Shown in pieces: positions 17,282-24,530 of a stretch of 64,000 nucleotides of DNA. Below the pieces are notes generated by a model. It searched no databases and had not been told where the DNA came from. It saw only the letters and a program-made list of their open reading frames with translations. The stretch lies in the NCBI RefSeq assembly GCF_051549785.1, contig NZ_CP189974.1, positions 744,001 to 808,000 of the forward strand, read 5' to 3'. The stretch's first letter is position 1. Each line of letters begins with the position of its first letter. The stretch comes from Caldatribacterium sp051549785. Lineage in GTDB: Bacteria; Atribacterota; Atribacteria; Atribacterales; Caldatribacteriaceae. A program made the translations under genes and the position numbers.

Positions 17282-18325
17282 ATGCGGCGCGTTGGCCTTG
17301 TGGTGAATCCGGTGGCGGGGAAGGACATCCGCCGGCTGGTAGCGTGGGGGTCCGTTTCTGGCAATCGGGAGAAGATCAACGCTCTAATCCGGTTCCTCCA
17401 GGGGTTTGTAGGGGTCACAAGGGGAACCTTCTGTTTCGTCTACATGCCCGACCCCTATGAACTCGTGGAGGTGGCCCGGAAAGAGGCGACGTTTCCTTCG
17501 CGGATTCGCTTTGAGAAGGCCCCCACACCGGCCTTTGGGGATGCCACGGACACCCTACGTTTCACCGAGTGGGCCGTGCAGGAGGGAGTGGAGGCGCTTG
17601 TTGTGTTCGGTGGCGATGGTACGAACCGGGTGGTGGCCAAAAGAAGCGGTAACACCCCCCTTTTCTCCCTCTCCTGCGGGACGAATAACGTCTTTGCCGA
17701 TACCCTGGAACCCACCCTGGGAGGGATGGCTCTGGGGTTTTTCCTGGAGGGGGGAGTACCTGAAGCGGAGGTCCTCTCAAGGTCCAAGGTGCTCCGCTGT
17801 TTCTCTGAAACCCGGGAGGACATCGCCCTGGTGGACGTGGTTTTTGTGGCAAAAGACATTCTGGGAACTCGGGCGGTATGGGAACCAGAAACGGTTCGTT
17901 TCGTTGCTGTGACACAGAGTAGCCCCGCGAACATCGGCCTCAGCGCCGTTGTCGGGAGGATGGTGAGCATCTCTCCGAAAGAGCGCCGGGGGGCCTTTGC
18001 CTGGATCGGGCAGGGTGGTTGGCGGGTACCCGTTCCCCTGGCTCCTGGGCTTGTCCGGGAAGTGGGGGTGGAGGAATTTGGTTTTCTCTTTCCTGGAGAA
18101 CCCCTGAGGCTTCCTCAGGGGAGAGGGGCGCTTGCCCTCGATGGGGAACGGGAGATTCTTGTGCACCCCCATGAAGAGTGGTGGATTCGCCTTGAGGATC
18201 AGGGTCCGGTGAAGGCGGACCTTCGACGGATTCTCGAGCTCACACAGGGAAGGAGTGGAGAGCATGGCCAAAGAGGTCATCATGCCCAAGCTTGGCCTCA
18301 CGATGGAGGAAGGGGTCATCAATAA
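17282..18325 (+). CDS. AcoX-like ATP-NAD kinase family protein
   Basis: 347 residues. The N-terminus GLVVNPVAGKDIRRL and the GGDGTNR loop (about residue 112) are signatures of the NAD-kinase/diacylglycerol-kinase superfold, and the layout matches AcoX, a protein of unclear function encoded in acetoin dehydrogenase operons. The setting between fused E1 and E2 supports that assignment. The reading frame extends 62 bases into the E2 gene, so its last 20 or so residues (RGHHAQAWPHDGGRGHQ) look like out-of-frame translation of E2 and may be a recent extension by loss of the original stop. Confidence 0.72.
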   Translation: MRRVGLVVNPVAGKDIRRLVAWGSVSGNREKINALIRFLQGFVGVTRGTFCFVYMPDPYELVEVARKEATFPSRIRFEKAPTPAFGDATDTLRFTEWAVQEGVEALVVFGGDGTNRVVAKRSGNTPLFSLSCGTNNVFADTLEPTLGGMALGFFLEGGVPEAEVLSRSKVLRCFSETREDIALVDVVFVAKDILGTRAVWEPETVRFVAVTQSSPANIGLSAVVGRMVSISPKERRGAFAWIGQGGWRVPVPLAPGLVREVGVEEFGFLFPGEPLRLPQGRGALALDGEREILVHPHEEWWIRLEDQGPVKADLRRILELTQGRSGEHGQRGHHAQAWPHDGGRGHQ

Positions 18326-19490
18326 GTGGTTCGTGCGGGAAGGCGAACGGGTGGAGAAGGGAGCCCCCCTTTTTGAGGTTGCGACCGACAAGGTGAACAT
18401 GGAAGTGGAATCCCCTGCTTCGGGCGTGGTGCTCAAGATTCTCTACCCCGAAGGCGCTACCGTTCCCATCACGGAGGTCGTTGCCTACATCGGGGAAGAG
18501 GGGGAAGAGGTTCCTGTTCCCCAGAAAGGAGCGCCGGGAGGGAAACCGGAGGCCAGAGAAGAAGTTGCCGGGGAAGCAGTGGTGATCCAAAGGGGAGAGG
18601 TGGCAAAGGAACGCATCAAGGCCTCGCCCCTTGCCCGAAAGCTTGCCCAAGAATACGGTATCGATCTTGCAACCGTCACCGGTACGGGCCCTGGGGGACG
18701 CATTGTGAGGGAAGACGTTGAGCGGGCAAGGAGGACACTCGAAGAAGCGAAAAGGCGGGAAATCCCCGTGGCGGAAAGGGTACCGGTGGCTGAAGAGGCA
18801 AAGGGGAGAGTCGTTCCCCTTTCCCGGATGCGTCAGATCATTGCCCAGCGCATGCTCGAGAGCGTGAGGACGAAACCCCACTTTTTCGTCTTCCAGGAAA
18901 TCCTTGCCGAGGAACTCGTGAAGATGCGGGAACGCCTCCTGCCCCTCGTGGAGAAAGAGACCGGTCTCCGGGTTTCGTACACCGATATCCTCGTCAAGGT
19001 TGTCGCCAAAGCCCTGGAACGTTCTCCGCTGCTTTACGCTTCCTTCACGGACGAGGGGATTGTTTTCCCAGAGCACGTCAACATCGGTGTTGCCGTCGCC
19101 CTGGAGGATGGGCTCATCGTTCCCGTGGTGAAGGAGGTAGAGCGGAAGAGCATCGCCCAGATCACCCGGGAGCTCCACGACCTTGTGGAGCGGGCGAAAG
19201 CTGGCAAGCTCACTCCGGAGGAGATTTCCGGGGGAACCTTCACCATTTCGAACCTGGGGATGTTCGGTGTTGACGCCTTTACGGCCATCATCAACCCTCC
19301 GGAGTCGGCCATTCTGGCCTGCGGGGCCATTAAGAAGAAGCCGGTCTTCGACGGGAAGGACATCGTTCCCCTTGCGGTCATGGAACTCGTCCTCTCCTGC
19401 GACCACCGTATCGTCGATGGTGCTGTTGCTGCCCAGTTCATGCAGTTTTTGAAGACTCTCTTAGAAGAACCCTTTGCCCTGCTCCTTTGA
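18264..19490 (+). CDS. Dihydrolipoamide acyltransferase (E2) of a 2-oxoacid/acetoin dehydrogenase complex
   Basis: 408 residues in three parts: a lipoyl domain (1-80) with the lipoylation Lys43 in VATDKVNME, an E3-binding peripheral domain (about 120-155, ASPLARKLAQEYGID), and the catalytic acyltransferase domain ending in SCDHRIVDGA with the active-site His and Asp. It takes the acyl group from the fused E1 and transfers it to CoA. ATG 18264 is preferred because AAGGAG lies eight bases upstream. No dihydrolipoamide dehydrogenase (E3) is encoded in the window, so E3 must be shared. It is the last gene of the operon. Confidence 0.92.
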   Translation: MAKEVIMPKLGLTMEEGVINKWFVREGERVEKGAPLFEVATDKVNMEVESPASGVVLKILYPEGATVPITEVVAYIGEEGEEVPVPQKGAPGGKPEAREEVAGEAVVIQRGEVAKERIKASPLARKLAQEYGIDLATVTGTGPGGRIVREDVERARRTLEEAKRREIPVAERVPVAEEAKGRVVPLSRMRQIIAQRMLESVRTKPHFFVFQEILAEELVKMRERLLPLVEKETGLRVSYTDILVKVVAKALERSPLLYASFTDEGIVFPEHVNIGVAVALEDGLIVPVVKEVERKSIAQITRELHDLVERAKAGKLTPEEISGGTFTISNLGMFGVDAFTAIINPPESAILACGAIKKKPVFDGKDIVPLAVMELVLSCDHRIVDGAVAAQFMQFLKTLLEEPFALLL

Positions 19491-19645
19491 GGTTTCAGGG
19501 GTCAGGGTGAGGATTGCCGTTTGCAGGTCTGTCCTTGCCCTGTCCTCGTGGGACCGTTTGTGGTCTGGCGAATCGCCTGAGCTTCCGGGATACCTGGAGA
19601 ATGCCGGTTGTTGAGGTGTTCTTGTGGGGGGCTTCTTGGGAGTTC

Positions 19646-19674
19646 TTGCGGACCTTCCTCCAGGAAGCTAAGAT
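19646..19674 (+). promoter_or_regulatory. Predicted promoter of the vapBC-type pair
   Basis: TTGCGG (19646-19651), 17-base spacer, TAAGAT (19669-19674), 31 bases upstream of the antitoxin ATG. The preceding 150 bases (19491-19645) hold nothing else I recognise. Confidence 0.5.
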
Positions 19675-19705
19675 ATTCCTGGAATTCTGGCAAGGAGGTC
19701 AACCC

Positions 19706-19924
19706 ATGAAGACTCTCGAGGAGAAAATCCGGGAACTCCCTCCCGAACTCCGTCAGGAAGTGGAGGATTTCGTGGAGTTCCTCTGGGAGAAGAGGGTGAA
19801 AAAAGCGAAGGGACTTCCAAAGCTCCGTTTCAGGGGTGCCTTGAAGGAGTTGGGCTTGCGGTCCACTTCGGTGGAACTGCAACACGAAATCCTGAAGTGG
19901 TGGCAAAACGGTGTATCTCGTTGA
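19706..19924 (+). CDS. VapB-like antitoxin (DUF2281-type)
   Basis: 72 residues from ATG 19706, which follows an AAGGAGGT site by six bases. The N-terminus MKTLEEKIRELPPELRQEV and DFVEFLWEK match the DUF2281 antitoxin pattern; the C-terminal half (LRFRGALKELG) would wrap the toxin. It overlaps the PIN toxin gene by 14 bases, the normal order for such modules. It should neutralise the toxin and may autoregulate. Confidence 0.8.
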   Translation: MKTLEEKIRELPPELRQEVEDFVEFLWEKRVKKAKGLPKLRFRGALKELGLRSTSVELQHEILKWWQNGVSR

Positions 19925-20309
19925 CACAAACGTTATTCTCGAGGTCCTTTTAGAGCGAGAACAGGCGGATGAAGCCGAAAAGTTTTTGTGCCAGATGCCT
20001 CGGGGCAGTCTCTTCGTTTCAGAGTTCAGTTTATACTCTCTTGGAGTCTTTTTCTTTCGCCAGGGGAAGTATGAGGTGTTCCTCAAGCTCGTTGAGGATC
20101 TCTTTGAGTCCCTGGCGATTTGCCTTGTCCGATTGACTACCCAGGATGTCCCTGCGTTGATTTCGGCAGCTCAGCGCTACCACCTCGACTTCGACGACGC
20201 CTACCAGTACGCCGTGGCCGAAAAGCACGACCTCACCATTGTGAGCTTTGACTGCGACTTTGACCGGACTGAACGGGGGAGGAAGACCCCGAAAGAGGTG
20301 ACGTTGTAA
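19911..20309 (+). CDS. vapC: PIN-domain ribonuclease toxin (VapC-type)
   Basis: 132 residues from GTG. PIN acidic residues are visible: VDTNVILEVLL at the start, SEFSLYSLG in the middle and DFDDAYQYAVAE plus SFDCDFD near the C-terminus. VapC toxins cleave specific RNAs with Mg2+. It lies behind the small DUF2281-like gene and probably forms a toxin-antitoxin module located between two catabolic regions. Bases 20310-20490 after it contain no feature I can support. Confidence 0.85.
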   Translation: MYLVDTNVILEVLLEREQADEAEKFLCQMPRGSLFVSEFSLYSLGVFFFRQGKYEVFLKLVEDLFESLAICLVRLTTQDVPALISAAQRYHLDFDDAYQYAVAEKHDLTIVSFDCDFDRTERGRKTPKEVTL

Positions 20310-20494
20310 TCTCTGGAGTTTCGCTTGCTGAGATTTCTGGCGGCAATACGTCTCCCTTGACTCCGCCTCTTCTCCTTCGTCCCCCTTCCGGGATCATCGA
20401 GATTTCGTGGGAGCTCTGCTGTACGGTTCTCCCTTGGGAAACCCCCTGCAGGACAAGGAGAGACCGCATTTCCTGCACTCATCCCGTAAAAAGC

Positions 20495-20503
20495 TGCTAC
20501 AAT
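20495..20503 (+). promoter_or_regulatory. Predicted extended -10 promoter of the radical-SAM gene
   Basis: TGC directly followed by TACAAT (20498-20503), 22 bases before the ATG. The -35 is poor, so an extended -10 promoter is the best reading. Confidence 0.4.
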
Positions 20504-20525
20504 AAAAGGCAAGGGGGGTGAGAGG

Positions 20526-21956
20526 ATGAACCGGTACTTCATGAACCCTGAACGGGTGAGGCGATATCTCAACCTCTGGATTGTCCGGGCGGTTTTCCGC
20601 TGGGTAACCCGTAGGACTCGCGATGGCAGTGTGAGGCTCGAAAAGCTCCTTGTGCACTACGGGAAGCCTCAAAAGGGCCTGTCCTTTTTGGAATTCCTGA
20701 GTTTTCTCCCCGTGTACCTTGTGATCGATATCCTGAGGATGCTCCTTCGCTGGGAGAAGGAGTACCTGGTACGGGAAATCTTCGGGTCCCGGAACATTCG
20801 TCGGGCGACCATCAACCTTGCCCGGAGCGTAGCAGAATACGGAGCCACCCGCCCGCAGAAGTTCGCTGGTCCTCTCCTTGTGGTGTGGAACTTTACCAAC
20901 CTCTGCAACCTGCGGTGTCGCCACTGTTACCAGAATGCGGGAAAGGGAACAGCGCAACTTTCCCTTGAGGAGCGGCTCCGGGTTGTGGATGAGCTTGAGG
21001 AGAACTTTGTGCCAACGCTTGCCTTCTCTGGAGGAGAACCCCTGTGTGACCCTGAGTTCTTTACTGTAGCCAGGTACGCCGCTTCGAAGGAAATCTACCT
21101 CTCGGTGGCCACCAACGGTACCCTGCTTTCCGAAGACATGTGCAAGAAGCTCAAAGACCACGGGATCCAGTACGTGGAGGTGAGCCTTGAAAGCTCATCC
21201 CCCGAGTACCACGACCGTTTCCGGGGTATCCCGGGCCTCTGGGAGAAGACGGTGAAAGGCATTGAGAATGCCGTGAAAGCCGGTCTTTTGGTGGGCGTTG
21301 CCCCCACGGTGACCCGGGGGAACCTTGCGGATCTCCCCGCGCTGTACCGGCTGACAAAAGAACTTGGGGCCCATCGTTTCTACGTTTTCAACTTCATTCC
21401 AACCGGGAGAGGGCGGGAAATCTGGAGTGATGACCTGAGCCCTGAAGAGCGGGAGGAAATGCTTGAGATCCTCTACGGGTGCCTCATGGAGAAGAAGATT
21501 CAAGTCTTCAGCACCAGCCCGCAGTTCGGGAGGAAGTGCGTGGAGAAAAACCCCGAAGGCATGGTCATTACCGGGCATTACTCCGTTTCCGAGGGGAAGC
21601 TTGCGAGAGTCGGTGCCGAGTACGTGGGTGGTTGTGGAGCGGGGAGGGCCTACTGCGCACTGCAACCCGATGGGACGGTGACGCCCTGTGTGTTCATGCC
21701 CATTCCGGTGGGGCGGCTTTTTGAAAAGCGCCTGAAAGAGATCTGGGATACCTCACGGGTCCTGCGGGAACTCCGTTCGCGGGAGCTGTACCGTGGTCAC
21801 TGTGGGGTCTGTACATTCCGGGCGGTGTGTGGTGGGTGTCGTGCTCGGGCCTACGCTTATTTCGGCGACTACCTCGGTCCGGATCCAGGCTGCAAGTTCA
21901 ACGCCGAGTTCTACCACAAGGCGCAGAAAGCCCCTTACGAGGAGGTCATCGCCTGA
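20526..21956 (+). CDS. Radical SAM / SPASM domain protein
   Basis: 476 residues. A helical N-terminal extension of about 110 residues precedes the radical-SAM core, whose [4Fe-4S] cluster ligands are CNLRCRHC (127, 131, 134), with SGGEP for SAM binding. The C-terminal SPASM region has further Cys (GGCGAGRAYC, VTPCVF, HCGVCTFRAVCGGCRARA and PGCKF) for auxiliary clusters. Relatives modify peptides, build cofactors or act in heme synthesis. No precursor peptide or partner gene is adjacent, so the substrate is unknown. It stands alone between the toxin module and gdhA. Confidence 0.85.
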   Translation: MNRYFMNPERVRRYLNLWIVRAVFRWVTRRTRDGSVRLEKLLVHYGKPQKGLSFLEFLSFLPVYLVIDILRMLLRWEKEYLVREIFGSRNIRRATINLARSVAEYGATRPQKFAGPLLVVWNFTNLCNLRCRHCYQNAGKGTAQLSLEERLRVVDELEENFVPTLAFSGGEPLCDPEFFTVARYAASKEIYLSVATNGTLLSEDMCKKLKDHGIQYVEVSLESSSPEYHDRFRGIPGLWEKTVKGIENAVKAGLLVGVAPTVTRGNLADLPALYRLTKELGAHRFYVFNFIPTGRGREIWSDDLSPEEREEMLEILYGCLMEKKIQVFSTSPQFGRKCVEKNPEGMVITGHYSVSEGKLARVGAEYVGGCGAGRAYCALQPDGTVTPCVFMPIPVGRLFEKRLKEIWDTSRVLRELRSRELYRGHCGVCTFRAVCGGCRARAYAYFGDYLGPDPGCKFNAEFYHKAQKAPYEEVIA

Positions 21957-21960
21957 GTGC

Positions 21961-21990
21961 CAAAGGCCGGACCAATTGGTCCGGCCTTTG
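21961..21990. terminator. Bidirectional terminator between convergent genes
   Basis: A perfect 30-base palindrome (arms of 15) between the stop of the radical-SAM gene and the stop of gdhA. A-rich and T-rich edges on both sides allow it to end both transcripts. Confidence 0.85.
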
Positions 21991-21999
21991 TTGGCATTG

Positions 22000-23247
22000 C
22001 TAAATCCATCCTCGCAGCTTCATGGCTTCCACAACGCGGCTCACCGCAGTGATATAGGCCGCCTGGCGCATGTCAACAGCGTACTTCTTCGAGGTTTCAA
22101 GCACGGTGTGGTAGGCTCTGGTCATCTTTTTGTCCAGGCGCTCCAGGACCTCCTCTTCTTCCCAGTAGTACATGTAGAAGTTCTGAACCATCTCGAAGTA
22201 CGAGACCGTTACTCCTCCTGCATTGCACAGGAAATCGGGAATCACATGGATTCCCTTGCGGTACAGAATATCATCGGCTTCAGGTGTTGTGGGTCCATTG
22301 GCAAGCTCGGCCACAATCTTTGCCTTGATTCGAGGGGCATTTGAGGCGGTGATGACGCCCTCGAGCGCAGCAGGGATGAGGATGTCCACTTCAAGCTCCA
22401 GGAGGTCTTCGTTTGAGATTCTCTGGGTGCCAGGAAAGTCAACTACAGAGGACGTTGCTTGCTTGTGCTTGAGAACTTCCTCCGGATTGAGACCGGAAGG
22501 CCTGAAAATGCCCCCTTTGCTGTCGCTCACTGCAACAACCGTGGAACCAAAACGAGAACGGAGCAAAGAGGCGGCATAGTATCCGGCATTCCCGTATCCC
22601 TGAATAGCAACTGTAGCCCGGGAGAGGTCGATACCCAGGACCTTTGCTGCTTCCCTTATGGCAATCATGCCTCCGTAGGCTGTGGCCTTGTCCCTTCCCT
22701 TGGAACCCCCAAGAGGCAGGGGTTTTCCGGTGATAACCCCGAACTGGTTTTTCCCGGCGATTTTCGAGTACTCGTCCATCATCCAGGCCATCACCTGGGG
22801 GTTTGTGTAAACGTCGGGAGCGGGGATGTCCTTATCCGGGCCGATGAACTGGTAAATGGCCTGAATGTACCCTCGGCTGAGCCGCTCCAGCTCCCCCTGG
22901 GACATCTCCTTCGGGTTGCAGATAACCCCACCTTTTGCTCCTCCGAGGGGGAGGTCCATGACGGCACACTTCCAGGTCATCCACGCCGCCAGAGCTCGTA
23001 CGGTATCGATGCTCTCTTCAGGATGGAACCGTATGCCTCCTTTGGTGGGACCCTTTGCGTCGTTGTACTGCACCCTGAAACCCTGGAAGACTCTCAGGGA
23101 CCCGTCGTCCATCCTGACCGGTATGGCCACGTGTAGCTCACGGGCCGGTACCCGGAGCATCTGGTGTGCCCCAGGATCCAGATTCATGATTCTGGCGCAC
23201 TTATCGAGCTGTTCCTGTGCCATGGCAAAAGGGTTGAGTTGAGCCAT
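22000..23247 (-). CDS. gdhA: Glutamate dehydrogenase
   Basis: 415 residues, normal for hexameric catabolic or dual-cofactor GDH. Conserved features: KGGIRFHP, catalytic Lys in DLPLGGAKGG, DIPAPDV, Rossmann loop IQGYGNAGYYAA, and LANGPTTPEAD with PDFLCNAGGV. It interconverts glutamate and 2-oxoglutarate plus ammonia in the cytoplasm, supplying nitrogen assimilation or disposing of electrons during fermentation of amino acids. The ATG follows AAAAGGAGG. The leader contains a terminator-like hairpin that may set expression. Confidence 0.95.
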   Translation of the reverse strand: MAQLNPFAMAQEQLDKCARIMNLDPGAHQMLRVPARELHVAIPVRMDDGSLRVFQGFRVQYNDAKGPTKGGIRFHPEESIDTVRALAAWMTWKCAVMDLPLGGAKGGVICNPKEMSQGELERLSRGYIQAIYQFIGPDKDIPAPDVYTNPQVMAWMMDEYSKIAGKNQFGVITGKPLPLGGSKGRDKATAYGGMIAIREAAKVLGIDLSRATVAIQGYGNAGYYAASLLRSRFGSTVVAVSDSKGGIFRPSGLNPEEVLKHKQATSSVVDFPGTQRISNEDLLELEVDILIPAALEGVITASNAPRIKAKIVAELANGPTTPEADDILYRKGIHVIPDFLCNAGGVTVSYFEMVQNFYMYYWEEEEVLERLDKKMTRAYHTVLETSKKYAVDMRQAAYITAVSRVVEAMKLRGWI

Positions 23248-23280
23248 CTTGACACCTCCTTTTTAGGACTCATCACGGCT

Positions 23281-23327
23281 TAGAAAAACAAAGACGCTCT
23301 CCACGAGAATGTGGAGAACGTCTTTGT
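23281..23327 (-). promoter_or_regulatory. Leader hairpin with T-run upstream of gdhA (possible attenuator)
   Basis: On the minus strand, arms 23327-23311 and 23304-23288 pair over 17 positions with one mismatch around a 6-base loop, followed by TTTTT (23288-23284). It lies between the gdhA promoter and its start codon, so transcription would have to pass it. Confidence 0.55.
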
Positions 23328-23360
23328 TCTCGCAACGATGCCGCCTTCGACACCGCCGTA

Positions 23361-23389
23361 ATTCTACCATCAATGGGGAATGGTGGCAA
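23361..23389 (-). promoter_or_regulatory. Predicted promoter of gdhA
   Basis: Minus strand TTGCCA (23384-23389), 17-base spacer, TAGAAT (23361-23366). The resulting leader is about 105 bases long. Confidence 0.65.
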
Positions 23390-23426
23390 GAACCTGTATG
23401 GGTTCAAGAAGCGCGCGATAGAGGCC

Positions 23427-23455
23427 TTGAAAAGGACAATATGGTGAGCTATAGT
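23427..23455 (+). promoter_or_regulatory. Predicted promoter of the ABC importer operon
   Basis: TTGAAA (23427-23432), 17-base spacer, TATAGT (23450-23455), 32 bases before the start codon of the binding protein. Confidence 0.65.
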
Positions 23456-23487
23456 GAAGGTACAAAACCGAAAGGGAGGGATGTGGT

Positions 23488-24474
23488 GTGAAGAGGTTTG
23501 CGGTTGTGCTCTTTGTGGTTCTTGCGGTCCTGCTCCTTTCTGTTGTTATGGCCGAGGCTAAGTATAGGATTGCCTTCGTGCCCAAGCTCATCGGAATCCC
23601 CTACTTCAACGCCATGGAGGAGGGTGGGAAGAAGGCGGCGCAGGATCTCGATGTGGAGTTCATCTACACCGGCCCTGTGACGGCAGATGTAGCCAAGCAG
23701 ATTGAAATCATCGATAACCTCATCACCCAGGGCGTTGATGCCATTGCGGTGGCACCCAACGATCCGGCAGCCATTACCCCGGTTCTCAAGAAGGCCAAGG
23801 AGAAGGGTATCCTCGTCATGACGAGTGACACCGACGGTGCCCAGGAGGTGCGGGACCTTTTCGTGAACCAGGCGCTGCAGAATGAAATCGGGTACACGGT
23901 GATGGATGAGCTCGCCAAGGCTATGAACTACGAGGGCGAATTCGCCATCGTCTCCTGCGGTCCCACTGCCTGGAACCTGAACATCTGGATTGCCTATGAG
24001 CTCGAGCGCCTGGCCCAGTACCCCAAGATGAAGCTCGTGACCATCCGCTATGCCGAGGAAGACGTCCAGATGGCCATCAATGTCATGCTCGACCTCATCA
24101 ACGCCTTCCCTAACCTCAAGGGCGTTATCGGCCAGTGCAGCACTTCTGCCCCGGGAGTTGCCGAGGCCATTGAACAGGCAGGCAAAAGCGGCCAGATTGT
24201 GGCCACAGGGCTTTCAGTACCTTCCATGATGGCCAAGTACGTGAAGAGTGGCACCGTGAAGTCCTTTGTCCTCTGGAACCCCATTGACCTTGGGTACCTC
24301 ACCGTCTGGGCTGCGAAGTACCTCCTTGACGGGAACCAGTTCGAGGATGGCAAAGAGTACGAGATCCCCGGAATCGAGACGAAACCCAAGTACATCGCCA
24401 AGGATAAGATGCTGGTTCTTGGGCCGCCGAAGGTCTTCGACGCCTCCAACATCGACCAGTACATGTTCTTCTGA
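23488..24474 (+). CDS. Sugar ABC transporter periplasmic binding protein (ribose/rhamnose/AI-2 type)
   Basis: 328 residues, GTG start. A signal peptide (about 1-23, ending VVMAEA) precedes a Peripla_BP_4-type fold: AFVPKLIGIPYFNAMEEG, ITQGVDAIAVAPNDPAAI and VMTSDTDGAQ. These segments resemble rhamnose-binding RhaS and LsrB more than xylose-binding proteins. It delivers a sugar or furanosyl compound to the permeases encoded downstream. A hairpin between it and the ATPase gene probably lets it be made in excess. Confidence 0.88.
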   Translation: MKRFAVVLFVVLAVLLLSVVMAEAKYRIAFVPKLIGIPYFNAMEEGGKKAAQDLDVEFIYTGPVTADVAKQIEIIDNLITQGVDAIAVAPNDPAAITPVLKKAKEKGILVMTSDTDGAQEVRDLFVNQALQNEIGYTVMDELAKAMNYEGEFAIVSCGPTAWNLNIWIAYELERLAQYPKMKLVTIRYAEEDVQMAINVMLDLINAFPNLKGVIGQCSTSAPGVAEAIEQAGKSGQIVATGLSVPSMMAKYVKSGTVKSFVLWNPIDLGYLTVWAAKYLLDGNQFEDGKEYEIPGIETKPKYIAKDKMLVLGPPKVFDASNIDQYMFF

Positions 24475-24486
24475 GAAAACTCGAGT

Positions 24487-24509
24487 GGGCGCCCCACTTC
24501 GGGGCGCCC
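24487..24509 (+). terminator. Intercistronic hairpin after the binding-protein gene
   Basis: Nine-base GC-rich arms (24487-24495 and 24501-24509) followed by TTGTTATT. This is a partial terminator or mRNA-stabilising stem of the kind common behind binding-protein genes. Confidence 0.6.
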
Positions 24510-24530
24510 TTGTTATTCGGAGAGATGGCG

